A stretch of 64,000 bases of DNA, taken from positions 62,001-126,000 of the forward strand of contig NZ_QURL01000003.1 of NCBI RefSeq assembly GCF_003403015.1, written 5' to 3'. Below the pieces are notes generated by a model that saw only the letters and a list, made by a program, of their open reading frames with translations, had not been told where the DNA came from and did no database searches. Source of the DNA: Fulvimarina endophytica. Lineage in GTDB: Bacteria > Pseudomonadota > Alphaproteobacteria > Rhizobiales > Rhizobiaceae. The stretch's first letter is position 1; every line of letters begins with the position of its first letter. The position numbers and the translations under genes were made by a program. Shown in pieces: positions 27,126 through 37,519 of this stretch.

Positions 27126-28427
27126 ATGAGCATGGCAGGCGAACAGGCGGCATGGCGCGCCGCCTATACCCGGTACACGCGAGGCGCCGTCATCCTCCAC
27201 TGGACGATCGCGGCGCTCATCCTCGGCAATATCGCGGGCGGGCTTCTCTTCTCCTACGACCTCTTGCCGGACGCCGTTCGCTTCCCGGTCATCCAGTTCC
27301 ACAAGACCATCGGCCTCCTCGTCCTCGCTCTGTCGGTCGCGCGCATCCTCTGGCGCGTCATGAACCCGCCTCCCGCCCATGCGCCGGTGATGGCGCGCAG
27401 CGAGCGCATCGCCGCCCATCTCGTCCACATCCTCTTCTATGCGCTGATGATCCTCGTGCCGCTCTTCGGCTGGCTGGTGGTCTCGGCCTCGGCCGCGCGG
27501 GTGCCCACCTATCTCTTCATGATCGAGGCCCTGCCCTGGCCGAGCCTTCCGATCCGCGAGGCGGTGAACGAGACGACCCGCGAACATCTCGCGGCCTTTT
27601 TCGACTTCAGCCACAAATGGCTCGCCCTCGCCTTTCTCGGCCTTCTCGCCCTGCACGTGGCGGGCGCCGCCAAGCACCATATGCGCGACAAGCTCCCCTC
27701 CTTCTCGCGCATGGGCCTCGGCTCGGGGCTCGCGCGGGCGAGAAGCCGGCCGGGCGCCGTGCCGCTTGCCCTGTCGGGCTTCGCCCTCGTCCTCGCCATC
27801 GGCCTTCTCGCCGGCCAGGCCGAGACCGGCGCGAGCGGGCAAGCGTCCGCGCCAGACGCGCAGACGGCAGTCATGGGCGAGAGCGCCGGAGAGGCTGCGA
27901 GCGGAACCACCACCACCGGGGACTGGACGATCGAGAAAAGCGAGAGCCGGCTCGGCTTCGAGACGAGCTTTTCCGGCGCTCCCATGGAGGGCACCGTCTC
28001 GGACTACGACGCCGATATCGTCTTCTCGCCGGACGATCTCGCTTCGGCCCGGGCCGAGATCCTGATCCGCACCGCCTCGATCGCCACCGCCAATGCCTTC
28101 GTCGCGCCCCAGCTCCAGGGTCCCGACGGGTTCGCCTCGAAGGACTTTCCGGAAGCCCGCCTCGTCCTCGACACCTTCCGGCAGGCAGGCAGCGAGCCGA
28201 ACGCGTTCGAAGCGGACGGGCAGCTCACCCTTCGCGGGAAGACCCATCCGGTCACGCTCGCCTTCACCTTCGTGCCCGGCGAGGGCGATACGGCACGGGT
28301 CGCCGGCTCCACGACGATCGACCGCACCCTCTACGGCATCGGCGTTTCGAACGATCCGACCGGCCGCGACCTTGCGCGCGAGGTCACCGTCCGCTTCGAT
28401 CTCGCGGCGCGCCGGACCGGCTCCTGA
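27126..28427 (+). CDS. cytochrome b561 fused to a YceI domain
   Basis: 433 residues. Residues 1-200 form a cytochrome b561 membrane domain with four helices and heme-binding histidines, e.g. VILHWTIA (H25), FHKTIGLL (H59) and HLVHILFYAL, plus FDFSHKWLALAFLGLLALHV. A fifth hydrophobic stretch (about 230-250) is followed by a linker and a periplasmic YceI domain at about 280-430 (LGFETSFSGAPMEG, DGFASKDFPEARLVLDTF, GQLTLRGKTHPVTL, TIDRTLYGIG). The pairing of the two families, usually separate genes, suggests electron transfer linked to a lipid or quinone. A YceI gene lies directly upstream. Confidence 0.9.
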   Translation: MSMAGEQAAWRAAYTRYTRGAVILHWTIAALILGNIAGGLLFSYDLLPDAVRFPVIQFHKTIGLLVLALSVARILWRVMNPPPAHAPVMARSERIAAHLVHILFYALMILVPLFGWLVVSASAARVPTYLFMIEALPWPSLPIREAVNETTREHLAAFFDFSHKWLALAFLGLLALHVAGAAKHHMRDKLPSFSRMGLGSGLARARSRPGAVPLALSGFALVLAIGLLAGQAETGASGQASAPDAQTAVMGESAGEAASGTTTTGDWTIEKSESRLGFETSFSGAPMEGTVSDYDADIVFSPDDLASARAEILIRTASIATANAFVAPQLQGPDGFASKDFPEARLVLDTFRQAGSEPNAFEADGQLTLRGKTHPVTLAFTFVPGEGDTARVAGSTTIDRTLYGIGVSNDPTGRDLAREVTVRFDLAARRTGS

Positions 28428-28582
28428 CGGGTAAGGTCGGCCGGGGCGCGCGCCGTCCGCCCTTCGAACCGTTGAACGATCGAACCGTCGAGAAGAGCTT
28501 GAGTTCGCGCGCCCGCTGGCCGAAAAGTGCGGGCGCGCCTCAAAGGCGCCCTTCGGAAACGACAGCCCCGCGAGCGACGCCC

Positions 28583-29020
28583 ATGGACAGCCGAACGCCC
28601 CCCCGCATCGAGGACTATCCTCACGTCACGCGCGACAAGCTGCGCTTTGCCGACATGGACCGGCAGGGCCACATCAACAACGTGGTCTTCATGGTTCTGA
28701 TCGAGCAGGCGCGCTGCGAGGTGATCTACGACCCCGCCAACCCGCTCGCCCCCGAAGGCTGCGCCTTCGTCGTCGCCCATGTGTCGATCGACTTCCTCTC
28801 CGAGATGCTGTGGCCGGGCGAGGTCGAGACCGCGACCCGCATCCTCTCGGTCGGCCGCTCCTCGATCAAAATCGAGCAGGCCCTGTTCCAGAACGGCAAG
28901 CCGTGCGCGCGGGCGCTCTCCGTCGTCGTCCTCACCGACACGCAAACGCGCCGCTCGACGCCGCTCCCGCAGGAGGCGGTCGCCCGGCTCGATGCGATGA
29001 AGGCCCCGTCCGGCGCATGA
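28583..29020 (+). CDS. acyl-CoA thioesterase-like hotdog protein
   Basis: 145 residues. A 4HBT hotdog domain: RFADMDRQGHINNVVFMVLIEQAR carries the catalytic aspartate and the GHINN motif (D24 or D26, H30). AHVSIDFLSEMLWPGEVE and ALFQNGKPCARALSVVVL follow. Such proteins hydrolyse acyl-CoA thioesters; the chain length is unknown. It is an independent gene 155 bases after the b561-YceI gene. Confidence 0.85.
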   Translation: MDSRTPPRIEDYPHVTRDKLRFADMDRQGHINNVVFMVLIEQARCEVIYDPANPLAPEGCAFVVAHVSIDFLSEMLWPGEVETATRILSVGRSSIKIEQALFQNGKPCARALSVVVLTDTQTRRSTPLPQEAVARLDAMKAPSGA

Positions 29021-29210
29021 TGCCGGCGAACCTGTGAAAGCATCGCTTTCAAAGGTCCGCTGGCAGCCCGAGCGGCGTCTGAGCCCCTCGACGGACGTGG
29101 ATCGACCCGAGGGGTCGATTCATTCGTCCGGCGCATGGCATTCGATTGCGGGGTTCCTGACCGCCGGGCGAGCGGTTATTGTCGGCCGGTCATCAAGCCG
29201 AACGGACGTC

Positions 29211-30779
29211 ATGCCCAAGCCCGAACAGCCCTCCTCGCGACCGCGCAATCCCGAGCCCGTCCAGCCTCGCCGCAAGCCGCAGCCGGAGGCGTCCGCTCCT
29301 GCCCCGGCGCAGGCATCGGCAAGGCCTGCCCCCCGACCGAGACTGGAACCCGTGGCGCGGGAGAGCGCGGCGGCGGCCGCCCAGGCCCAGGCCCAGTCGC
29401 GCGACTTCTGGGAATCCAAGCGCGGCGTTGCCTCCATGGAGGATGCCCGCGACTGGCTGATGGCGCGCGGCATCGACGACGTGGAATGCATCACGCCGGA
29501 TCTCGCCGGCGTTGCGCGCGGCAAGATGATGCCGGCCAAGAAGTTCGTCGGCAACACCTCGCTTGCCCTGCCCTCGGCCCTCTTCATGCACACGATCTCG
29601 GGCGAATACCCGGAAGAGAGCGGCGATTTCCGCTATTCGCCGAACGACGGCGACCTGAAGCTCGTGCCCGATCTCTCGACGCTCTGCGCCGTGCCTTGGG
29701 AGAGCGATCCCACCGCCCAGGTGATCTGCGATCTCGTCGACCAGAGCGGCGCGGCCGTCGGCTACACTCCGCGCAACGTCCTGAAGCACGTGATCTCGCT
29801 CTACGAGGCGCGCGGCTGGAAACCGGTGATCGCACCCGAGATCGAGTTCTACCTCGTCTCCAAGAACGCCGATCCCGATTATCCGCTCACCCCGCCCATC
29901 GGCCGGTCCGGGCGCCAGATCCAGTCGGGCCAGTCCTATTCCATCGGCGGCGTCAACGAGTTCGACGAGCTGATCGACGACATCTACGACTATTCCGACG
30001 CGCAAGGGCTCGAGATCGATACCCTGATCCACGAGGAGGGCGCGGCCCAGCTCGAGATCAACCTGCGCCACGGTGATCCGGTGGAGCTCGCCGACCAGGT
30101 CTTCCTGTTCAAGCGGACCATCCGCGAGGCGGCGATGGGCCACGACATCTACGCCACCTTCATGGCCAAGCCCATCCAGGGCCAGCCCGGCTCGGCCATG
30201 CACATCCACCAGTCGGTGGTCGATATCGAGACCGGCCGCAACGTCTTCTCGCGGCCCGATGGCGGGCCCTCCGATCTCTTCCACCACTTCATCGGCGGCA
30301 TGCAGAAATACGTGCCCGCCGCCCTCATCATGATGGCGCCCTACGTCAATTCCTATCGCCGGCTCACCTGGGGCATGGCGGCGCCCACCAATTGCGAATG
30401 GGGCTTCGACAACCGCACCACCGCCTTCCGGGTGCCCACCTCCGAGCCCGAGGGCCGGCGCGTGGAGAACCGCCTGCCCTCCTCCGACACCAATCCCTAT
30501 CTCTCCATCGCCGCCTCGCTCGCCTGCGGCTATCTCGGCATGATCGAGGCGATCCGCCCCACCGATCCGACCGAGCGCACGGCCAACGAGGACGGCGAGA
30601 TCGCCCTGCCGCGCGGGCTTCTGGAAGCGGTCGCGGCCTTCGAGGCGGAGAAGGCCTTCCACAGCGTTCTCGGCGCCGATTTCGTCGCGACCTATGCCGG
30701 CATCAAGCGCGGCGAGCACGAGACCTTCATGCAGGTGATCAGCCCGTGGGAGCGCGAGTTCCTGCTGCTCCAGGTCTGA
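29211..30779 (+). CDS. glutamine synthetase family protein, PuuA-like gamma-glutamylputrescine synthetase
   Basis: 522 residues. Residues 75-520 are a glutamine synthetase fold with a PuuA-type active site: VIAPEIEFYLVSK, HEEGAAQLEINL, GHDIYATFMAKPIQGQPGSAMHIHQS and RLPSSDTNPYLSIAA. PuuA joins glutamate to putrescine in polyamine breakdown. The first 70 residues are an unusual proline/alanine/glutamine-rich extension (SARPAPRPRLEPVARESAA). ATG at 29211 is chosen as the last start before the extension becomes meaningful; starts further up give no homology. It is followed 17 bases later by a PuuB-like gene. Confidence 0.85.
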   Translation: MPKPEQPSSRPRNPEPVQPRRKPQPEASAPAPAQASARPAPRPRLEPVARESAAAAAQAQAQSRDFWESKRGVASMEDARDWLMARGIDDVECITPDLAGVARGKMMPAKKFVGNTSLALPSALFMHTISGEYPEESGDFRYSPNDGDLKLVPDLSTLCAVPWESDPTAQVICDLVDQSGAAVGYTPRNVLKHVISLYEARGWKPVIAPEIEFYLVSKNADPDYPLTPPIGRSGRQIQSGQSYSIGGVNEFDELIDDIYDYSDAQGLEIDTLIHEEGAAQLEINLRHGDPVELADQVFLFKRTIREAAMGHDIYATFMAKPIQGQPGSAMHIHQSVVDIETGRNVFSRPDGGPSDLFHHFIGGMQKYVPAALIMMAPYVNSYRRLTWGMAAPTNCEWGFDNRTTAFRVPTSEPEGRRVENRLPSSDTNPYLSIAASLACGYLGMIEAIRPTDPTERTANEDGEIALPRGLLEAVAAFEAEKAFHSVLGADFVATYAGIKRGEHETFMQVISPWEREFLLLQV

Positions 30780-30796
30780 GGGCGCAGCCCCCGTCC

Positions 30797-32080
30797 ATGG
30801 ATCACGCCGCGACCTCCCCCATCGCGCCCGGCCGCTCCTATTACGAGGATACGGTCGAGCGTCCCGACTATCCGAAGCTCGCCGAGCGCCGGCAGGTGGA
30901 CGTTCTCGTCGTCGGCGGCGGCTTCACCGGGCTGTCGGCCGCGCTCAACCTCGCCAAGGCCGGCGCGAGCGTCGCCGTCCTCGAGGCCCATCGCTTCGGC
31001 GACGGCGCCTCGGGCCGCAATGGCGGCCAGATCGGCACCGGCCAGCGGCTCTGGCCCGAAGAGCTCGAACCCGAGATCGGCTACGAGCGCTCGCGCGCCC
31101 TCTTCGATCTCGCCGAGGAGGCGAAGGCGAGCCTCTTCGAATTCATCGAGACGAACCGGCTCGACGTCGATCTTCGCCGCGGCCAGCTCGCGGTTGCCCA
31201 CAAGGCCCGCTATGTGGACGACTTCAAGGCCCAGGCCGAGATCCTCGCCGCCCGCTACGACTATCCCCATGCAAGCTTCATGGACCGGGCCGAGACCGAG
31301 GAACGCCTCGGCACGAGCCGCTTCTTCGGCGGCATGCGCGACACGGGAACCGGCCATCTCAATCCGCTGAAGCTCGCCGTCGCGACCGCCGCTGCCGCCG
31401 CCCGGGCCGGCGCCGCCCTCCACGAGGCGAGCCCCGTCCTTTCCCTCACCCACGAGGACGGCCGGCATCTGGCGAGAACCGCGCAAGGCGAGATCTCGGC
31501 CCGCGACGTCCTCCTTGCCACCAACGCCTATGGCCGCGACCTGTCGCGCCGGCTCGACGCCCATGTGATGCCGATCGGCTCCTTCATCGGCGCGACCGAG
31601 CCGCTCGGCGAGACCACCATCCTGCCGGGCGGGGAGGCCTGTCACGATTCGCGCTTCGTCGTGCGCTATTTCCGGAAGTCGCCGGACGGCCGCCTGCTCT
31701 TCGGCGGGCGCGAGGCCTATACCTCGGCCACCGGCGACATCGCCCGGCACATATCGAGGCAGATCGCCGAGGTCTATCCGCAGCTGAAGGGCGTCGAGCT
31801 CACCCATGCCTGGGGCGGCCACGTGGCCATCACCATGAAACGCATGCCCTTCGTCGACACGAGCGAGACCGGCGTGACGGCGATCGGCGGCTTTTCGGGC
31901 CATGGCGTCATGCTCGCCAATTTCGCCGGCCGCCTCTATGCCGAACGGCTCGCGGGCAATCGCGACCGCCTGAAGCTTCTGGAAGACCTGGACATCCCGC
32001 CCTTTCCCGGCGGCACGCGCCTGCGCGGCCTCATCGCCATGCTCGCGATGACCTGGTACGCCTTCCGCGACCGCTTCTGA
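30797..32080 (+). CDS. puuB: FAD-dependent gamma-glutamylputrescine oxidase, PuuB-like
   Basis: 427 residues, DAO/PuuB family. The FAD-binding Rossmann motif VDVLVVGGGFTGLSAALNLAKAG is at about 35-55, followed by FGDGASGRNGGQIGTGQRL. Later marks are HLNPLKLAVATAAAAARAG, NAYGRDLSRRLDAHV, TYTSATGDIARHI-like and HAWGGHVAITMKRMPFVD. PuuB oxidises gamma-glutamylputrescine to the aldehyde. With the adjacent PuuA-like protein it makes a putrescine-utilisation pair; PuuC and PuuD are not in the window. Confidence 0.88.
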   Translation: MDHAATSPIAPGRSYYEDTVERPDYPKLAERRQVDVLVVGGGFTGLSAALNLAKAGASVAVLEAHRFGDGASGRNGGQIGTGQRLWPEELEPEIGYERSRALFDLAEEAKASLFEFIETNRLDVDLRRGQLAVAHKARYVDDFKAQAEILAARYDYPHASFMDRAETEERLGTSRFFGGMRDTGTGHLNPLKLAVATAAAAARAGAALHEASPVLSLTHEDGRHLARTAQGEISARDVLLATNAYGRDLSRRLDAHVMPIGSFIGATEPLGETTILPGGEACHDSRFVVRYFRKSPDGRLLFGGREAYTSATGDIARHISRQIAEVYPQLKGVELTHAWGGHVAITMKRMPFVDTSETGVTAIGGFSGHGVMLANFAGRLYAERLAGNRDRLKLLEDLDIPPFPGGTRLRGLIAMLAMTWYAFRDRF

Positions 32081-32464
32081 GGCCAAAACCGAAGATCCGG
32101 CACAAGAACACCCAAAGACAGAACGTGAAAAAATTCCTGCAACCACGTGGAACCTTGCGCTCTCCAGGCCCGTTTCGCCCTCTGTATCCAGCGCTGCTCG
32201 TCTTTTGACCGCGGCCAATGGGGCATCCGGGCATGCTTGCCTCCCGCCCCCGCGAGGACACAGCCGGTGTCCCGCATCCCCGCCCGAATGACGGACCCGA
32301 TACCGGCGCGAAAGGAACGCTGGTAAGCCTTGCCGACCAAGGGAAAGTGATCGTTTCCCGGCAAAGGATCATCTGTCATTTTTCTTGAGCGACGCCAGAT
32401 TAACGAGTTCGACACGATATCGAGCGCGCCCGACCTCCCGAAACGACGGACCCTACCGGACTTC
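32081..32464. other. 384-base spacer upstream of bphO
   Basis: No gene is supported. The spacer holds an EcfG-like promoter candidate (32149-32174) and an inverted repeat (32341-32359, GGGAAA-GTGATCG-TTTCCC). Minus-strand frames cross it but have no family features. Confidence 0.45.
32149..32174 (+). promoter_or_regulatory. EcfG-type general-stress promoter candidate
   Basis: GGAAC (32149-32153) is followed 17 bases later by CGTT (32171-32174). This fits the GGAAC-N16/17-CGTT pattern known for EcfG-type sigma factors of the alphaproteobacterial general stress response. It points toward bphO but lies 290 bases before its ATG, so a long leader would result. Confidence 0.45.
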
Positions 32465-33172
32465 ATGCTTCCAGACACCCGCCTTGCCGCGACCGGGCTC
32501 GTCGCGGGACAGGCCGACGCATCTCCTGCCGCGGCACCTCCCGCGAGCACCATGACGCCGGACACCGCGTCCGATGGCGCATCGCGCCTGCGCGAGGCGT
32601 TGCGCGTGGAAACCGATCGCGATCACCGCGAGCTCGACGCCTTTCTCGGCGAGATCTGGACCTCGCGCGAGCGCTATGCCGCCTATCTCGCGATGAACCA
32701 TTCGGCCCATGCCACGCTCGAGCCGGTGATCGAGGAGGCGGTCGCGGAGGCGCCGGAGCTCGGGCCCTACGCCCCCGCCCGCTTCGCCCTTTCGCAGGAT
32801 CTCGCCGCCCTCGGAATGCGCCTCCCCCCGTCCATTCCCTTGCGCGCGGACGCCCCGCGCGATCCGGCCTCCGCCATCGGCTTCCTCTACGTCGTCGAAG
32901 GGTCACGATTGGGTGCGCGCATGTTGCACCGCCACGTGCTTGATGCTTCATGGGCGAGACCCGTGGGAACAATTCCCACGGCGTTCTTCGAGACGGCACG
33001 CGGCTCAAGCAATTTTTCCCGGCGCATGGCCGCTCTCGAACCCCTGATGCGGGAGGAGGACGCCTTCGAAAGGGCTCTTTCGAGCGCCAGGGAAGGCTTT
33101 CGTCTGTTCCGCGCCGCCGCCGAGAGGGCGTATCGGACACCAGACGCTTCACCCAGCGGGACAGACAGATGA
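32465..33172 (+). CDS. bphO: bacterial heme oxygenase, biliverdin supply for the phytochrome
   Basis: 235 residues. The heme oxygenase fold has the proximal heme histidine in DRDHRELDAF (H54) and YVVEGSRLGARML, the distal-helix glycine region. It opens heme to biliverdin, the chromophore of bacteriophytochromes. The first 30 residues are extra; ATG at 32552 (M30) is an alternative start. The stop overlaps the bphP start by 4 bases (ATGA), so both proteins are made together. Confidence 0.92.
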   Translation: MLPDTRLAATGLVAGQADASPAAAPPASTMTPDTASDGASRLREALRVETDRDHRELDAFLGEIWTSRERYAAYLAMNHSAHATLEPVIEEAVAEAPELGPYAPARFALSQDLAALGMRLPPSIPLRADAPRDPASAIGFLYVVEGSRLGARMLHRHVLDASWARPVGTIPTAFFETARGSSNFSRRMAALEPLMREEDAFERALSSAREGFRLFRAAAERAYRTPDASPSGTDR

Positions 33173-35808
33173 CCGTCACAGAGGACCCGACGACCTTCTC
33201 GGTCGATCTGACCAATTGCGACCGCGAACCGATCCACATGCTCGGCGCGATCCAGGATTTCGGCTTCCTGCTGGTCATCTCCTTCGACTGGCTGATCCAG
33301 CGCGTCTCGCTCAACGTCGCCGATTATACCGGCCGGCAGGTGGACGACCTTCTCGGCGCGCCGGTCTCCGATCTCCTCGGCGACAGCGTGATCCACATGC
33401 TGCGCTCGCGCGTCCAGATGCTGTCGGCCGACGATGCCTCCGAGCGCGTCTTCGGCATCGATTTCCTGGCCGACGGCCGGAAATACGACGTCTCCATGCA
33501 CATCTCCGGCGCCTCGATCATCGTCGAGGCCGAGCCCTCCGATGTCGGCCAGACGATCAGCCCCGGCACGCTCGTCCGCTCCATGTCCGGCCGCCTCCAG
33601 CGCACCCGGTCCACCCAGGATCTCTTCGACGAGAGCGTGCGCCAGCTGCGCAGCGTCACCGGCTTCGACCGGGTGATGCTCTACCGCTTCAACCAGGACG
33701 GGGCGGGAACCGTCGTCTCCGAGGCGCTGCGCACCGGGCTCGAAGCCTTCAAGGGTCTCAACTATCCGGCGAGCGACATCCCCCGGCAGGCGCGTGCGCT
33801 CTACGTGCGCAACCGGGTGCGCACCATCGCCGACATCGCGGCCGTGCCCGTGCCGATCGAGCCCGCGCTCGACCCGTCCGGCGAGCCGCTGGACCTGTCG
33901 CTCTCGGTGCTGCGCTCGGTCTCGCCGATCCATGTCGAATATCTGCGGAACATGGGCGTCGAGGCCTCCTTCTCGATCTCCATCGTCATCGACGGCCAGC
34001 TCTGGGGCCTGTTCGCCCTGCACCACTACAAGCCGCGCCGGCTCTCCATGGAGATGCGCAACGCCACCGAGCTCTTCGGCCTGATGATCTCGCTGATGAT
34101 CGAGGGGCGCCTTGCGCGCGAGCAGCGCAAGGCCGAGGAGAAGGCGCGCGAACTGCACGACCGCTTCGTCGGCAAGCTGATGAGCCTGACGCCCTCGGTC
34201 GCCGATCTCTCCGACTTCGCGGGCGATCTCCAGCCGATCATTCCGTCCGACGGCTTCTCGGTCTGGGCGGACGGCGTCGCCAAGAGCTTCGGCAAGACGC
34301 CCCCCGTCGAGGCGATGCCGGCGCTCGCCCGCTTCCTCAACCGGGCCGCCGCGAGCCGCGTCTACGCCACCGACGAACTGGGCTCGGTCTATCCGGGCGC
34401 CCGGGAATTCGGCGCGGACGTCGCCGGCCTTCTCGCCATCCCGATCTCGCGTTCGCCGCGCGACTACATCATGTTCTTCCGCCAGGAGCTCGTCCAGACC
34501 GTGAACTGGGCCGGCAATCCCAAGGCCAAGGAGATGGACTACGGCCCCAACGGGCCGCGCCTGACGCCGCGCAAGAGCTTCGAGGCCTGGCAGGAGACGG
34601 TGCGCGGCAAGTCCCTGTCCTGGACCGAGGCCGAGAAGAAGGCGTCCGAGGCGCTGCGGGTGTCGATCCTCGAGGTTCTCGTGCGCTTCACCGAGGAGAC
34701 CTCGCGCCAGCAGGCCCAGGCCCAGCAGTCCCAGGAACTCCTGATCGCCGAGCTCAACCACCGGGTCCGCAACATCCTCGCGCTCATCCGCGCGCTCGTC
34801 ACCCAGAGCAAGGCGACGGCGACCGGCATCGACGACTTCTCGAAGATCGTCTCGGGCCGCATTCAGGCGCTCGCCCGCGCCCACGACCAGATCACCGACG
34901 AGCGATACGCCCCCCAGCCCCTCGCCGACATCATCAAGACCGAGGTCGATGCCTATATCGGCGCCAAGAAGGACCGGGTCGTCCTGTCGGGTCCCGCCCT
35001 CCACGTCTCGGCCAAGGCCTTCTCGATCCTCGCCCTCGTCTTCCACGAACTGGTGACGAATTCGGCGAAATACGGCTCGCTCTCCGATTCGACCGGGCGC
35101 GTCTACGTGAAGTGGCGGATCGACGATCACGACAACTGCGTCCTTCACTGGCGCGAGGAAGGCGGGCCCGCCGTCCAGCGGCCGAGCCGCCGGGGCTTCG
35201 GCACCACCATCATCGAGCGCTCGATCCCGCACGAACTCGGCGGCGAGGCCGAGATCAGCTACAAGCTCGCCGGCTTCGAAGGCCGGTTCGTCCTGCCCGC
35301 CCACGTGATCGAGATCGATCCGCATCCGCAGCACGACCATTCGGCGACGCCCCATGACGGATATGGCGCGGACGACACGACAAACGCCTCCCGGAGGCCC
35401 GAGGACCGCAACGCAATGACCGCAGGCAACGCAAAACTTCTCGAGGGCATGAATGCGCTCCTCGTGGAGGACAACGTCATCATCTCGCTCGATGCCGAGC
35501 AGCTTCTCGAAAGCCACGGCACGAGTACGGTCTTCGTCGCCGCCTCGGTCTCCGAGGCCCGGCGCATCCTCGACGAGGAATCCATCGACCTTGCGATGCT
35601 CGACGTCAATCTCGGCGCCGAGACGAGCTTCCCCCTTGTCGCCCCCCTCGTCGAACGCGGCATCCCCTTCGTCTTCGTCACCGGCTATGGCGAGAAGATC
35701 GAATTCCCCGAGGCCGCGGGTCCGGACGTGGAGGCGGTCAAGAAGCCGTTCTCGGAGGACGACCTCCTTGCCGCCCTGAAACGCTCGATCGAGCGCGCGA
35801 GGGGCTGA
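33169..35808 (+). CDS. bphP: hybrid bacteriophytochrome with HWE histidine kinase and receiver domain
   Basis: 879 residues. The order is PAS (about 15-125), GAF (145-315), PHY (330-500), HWE kinase (520-730) and a C-terminal receiver (about 758-879). Cys17 in NCDREPIHM is the biliverdin-attachment site, GAF has the YPASDIPRQAR motif (200-209), and PHY has the PRDYI..FFR tongue element (430-438). The kinase H box is AELNHRVRNILAL (His531), with HELVTNSAKYGS and HWREEGGPA further on, which marks the HWE family. The receiver has Asp812 in LAMLDVNL. Red/far-red light should control kinase activity. It is coupled to bphO. Confidence 0.94.
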   Translation: MTVTEDPTTFSVDLTNCDREPIHMLGAIQDFGFLLVISFDWLIQRVSLNVADYTGRQVDDLLGAPVSDLLGDSVIHMLRSRVQMLSADDASERVFGIDFLADGRKYDVSMHISGASIIVEAEPSDVGQTISPGTLVRSMSGRLQRTRSTQDLFDESVRQLRSVTGFDRVMLYRFNQDGAGTVVSEALRTGLEAFKGLNYPASDIPRQARALYVRNRVRTIADIAAVPVPIEPALDPSGEPLDLSLSVLRSVSPIHVEYLRNMGVEASFSISIVIDGQLWGLFALHHYKPRRLSMEMRNATELFGLMISLMIEGRLAREQRKAEEKARELHDRFVGKLMSLTPSVADLSDFAGDLQPIIPSDGFSVWADGVAKSFGKTPPVEAMPALARFLNRAAASRVYATDELGSVYPGAREFGADVAGLLAIPISRSPRDYIMFFRQELVQTVNWAGNPKAKEMDYGPNGPRLTPRKSFEAWQETVRGKSLSWTEAEKKASEALRVSILEVLVRFTEETSRQQAQAQQSQELLIAELNHRVRNILALIRALVTQSKATATGIDDFSKIVSGRIQALARAHDQITDERYAPQPLADIIKTEVDAYIGAKKDRVVLSGPALHVSAKAFSILALVFHELVTNSAKYGSLSDSTGRVYVKWRIDDHDNCVLHWREEGGPAVQRPSRRGFGTTIIERSIPHELGGEAEISYKLAGFEGRFVLPAHVIEIDPHPQHDHSATPHDGYGADDTTNASRRPEDRNAMTAGNAKLLEGMNALLVEDNVIISLDAEQLLESHGTSTVFVAASVSEARRILDEESIDLAMLDVNLGAETSFPLVAPLVERGIPFVFVTGYGEKIEFPEAAGPDVEAVKKPFSEDDLLAALKRSIERARG

Positions 35809-35932
35809 CGCCTCCGGCCCGTTTCGGCAGGGCGCCCCGCATGGATCCCGGCAAGGGGTCCGCGAATGCATGGCTGCCGTGTCCGCTTGTGCCGCGACTG
35901 TGCGCCGGTTGTGATTGCGCTCTCGGGGGAGA

Positions 35933-35966
35933 ATGCCCTAAAGGCATGATTTGAACCGTTTGAATC
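35933..35966 (+). promoter_or_regulatory. possible operator or promoter elements upstream of zwf
   Basis: ATGCC-CTAAA-GGCAT (35933-35947) is a 5-bp inverted repeat. It is followed by two TTTGAA direct repeats 9 bases apart (35950 and 35959), about 20 bases before the zwf ATG. The stretch is unusually AT-rich for this genome. It could bind a carbon-source regulator, but no known motif matches. Confidence 0.3.
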
Positions 35967-35984
35967 GCGCAGCGGAACCGCGTC

Positions 35985-37463
<1,479 letters not shown>

Positions 37464-37519
37464 GACCGGCCCCGCGACACGCCCCGTTCCCGACCCTCAG
37501 CGAGAAGGCCGATCCCGTC

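Noticed and set aside
32031..32565. Minus-strand frames in the puuB-bphO spacer that looked like a possible short gene
   Set aside because: They cross into the antisense of both neighbours, have no ribosome-binding site or family motif, and two different frames are equally long.
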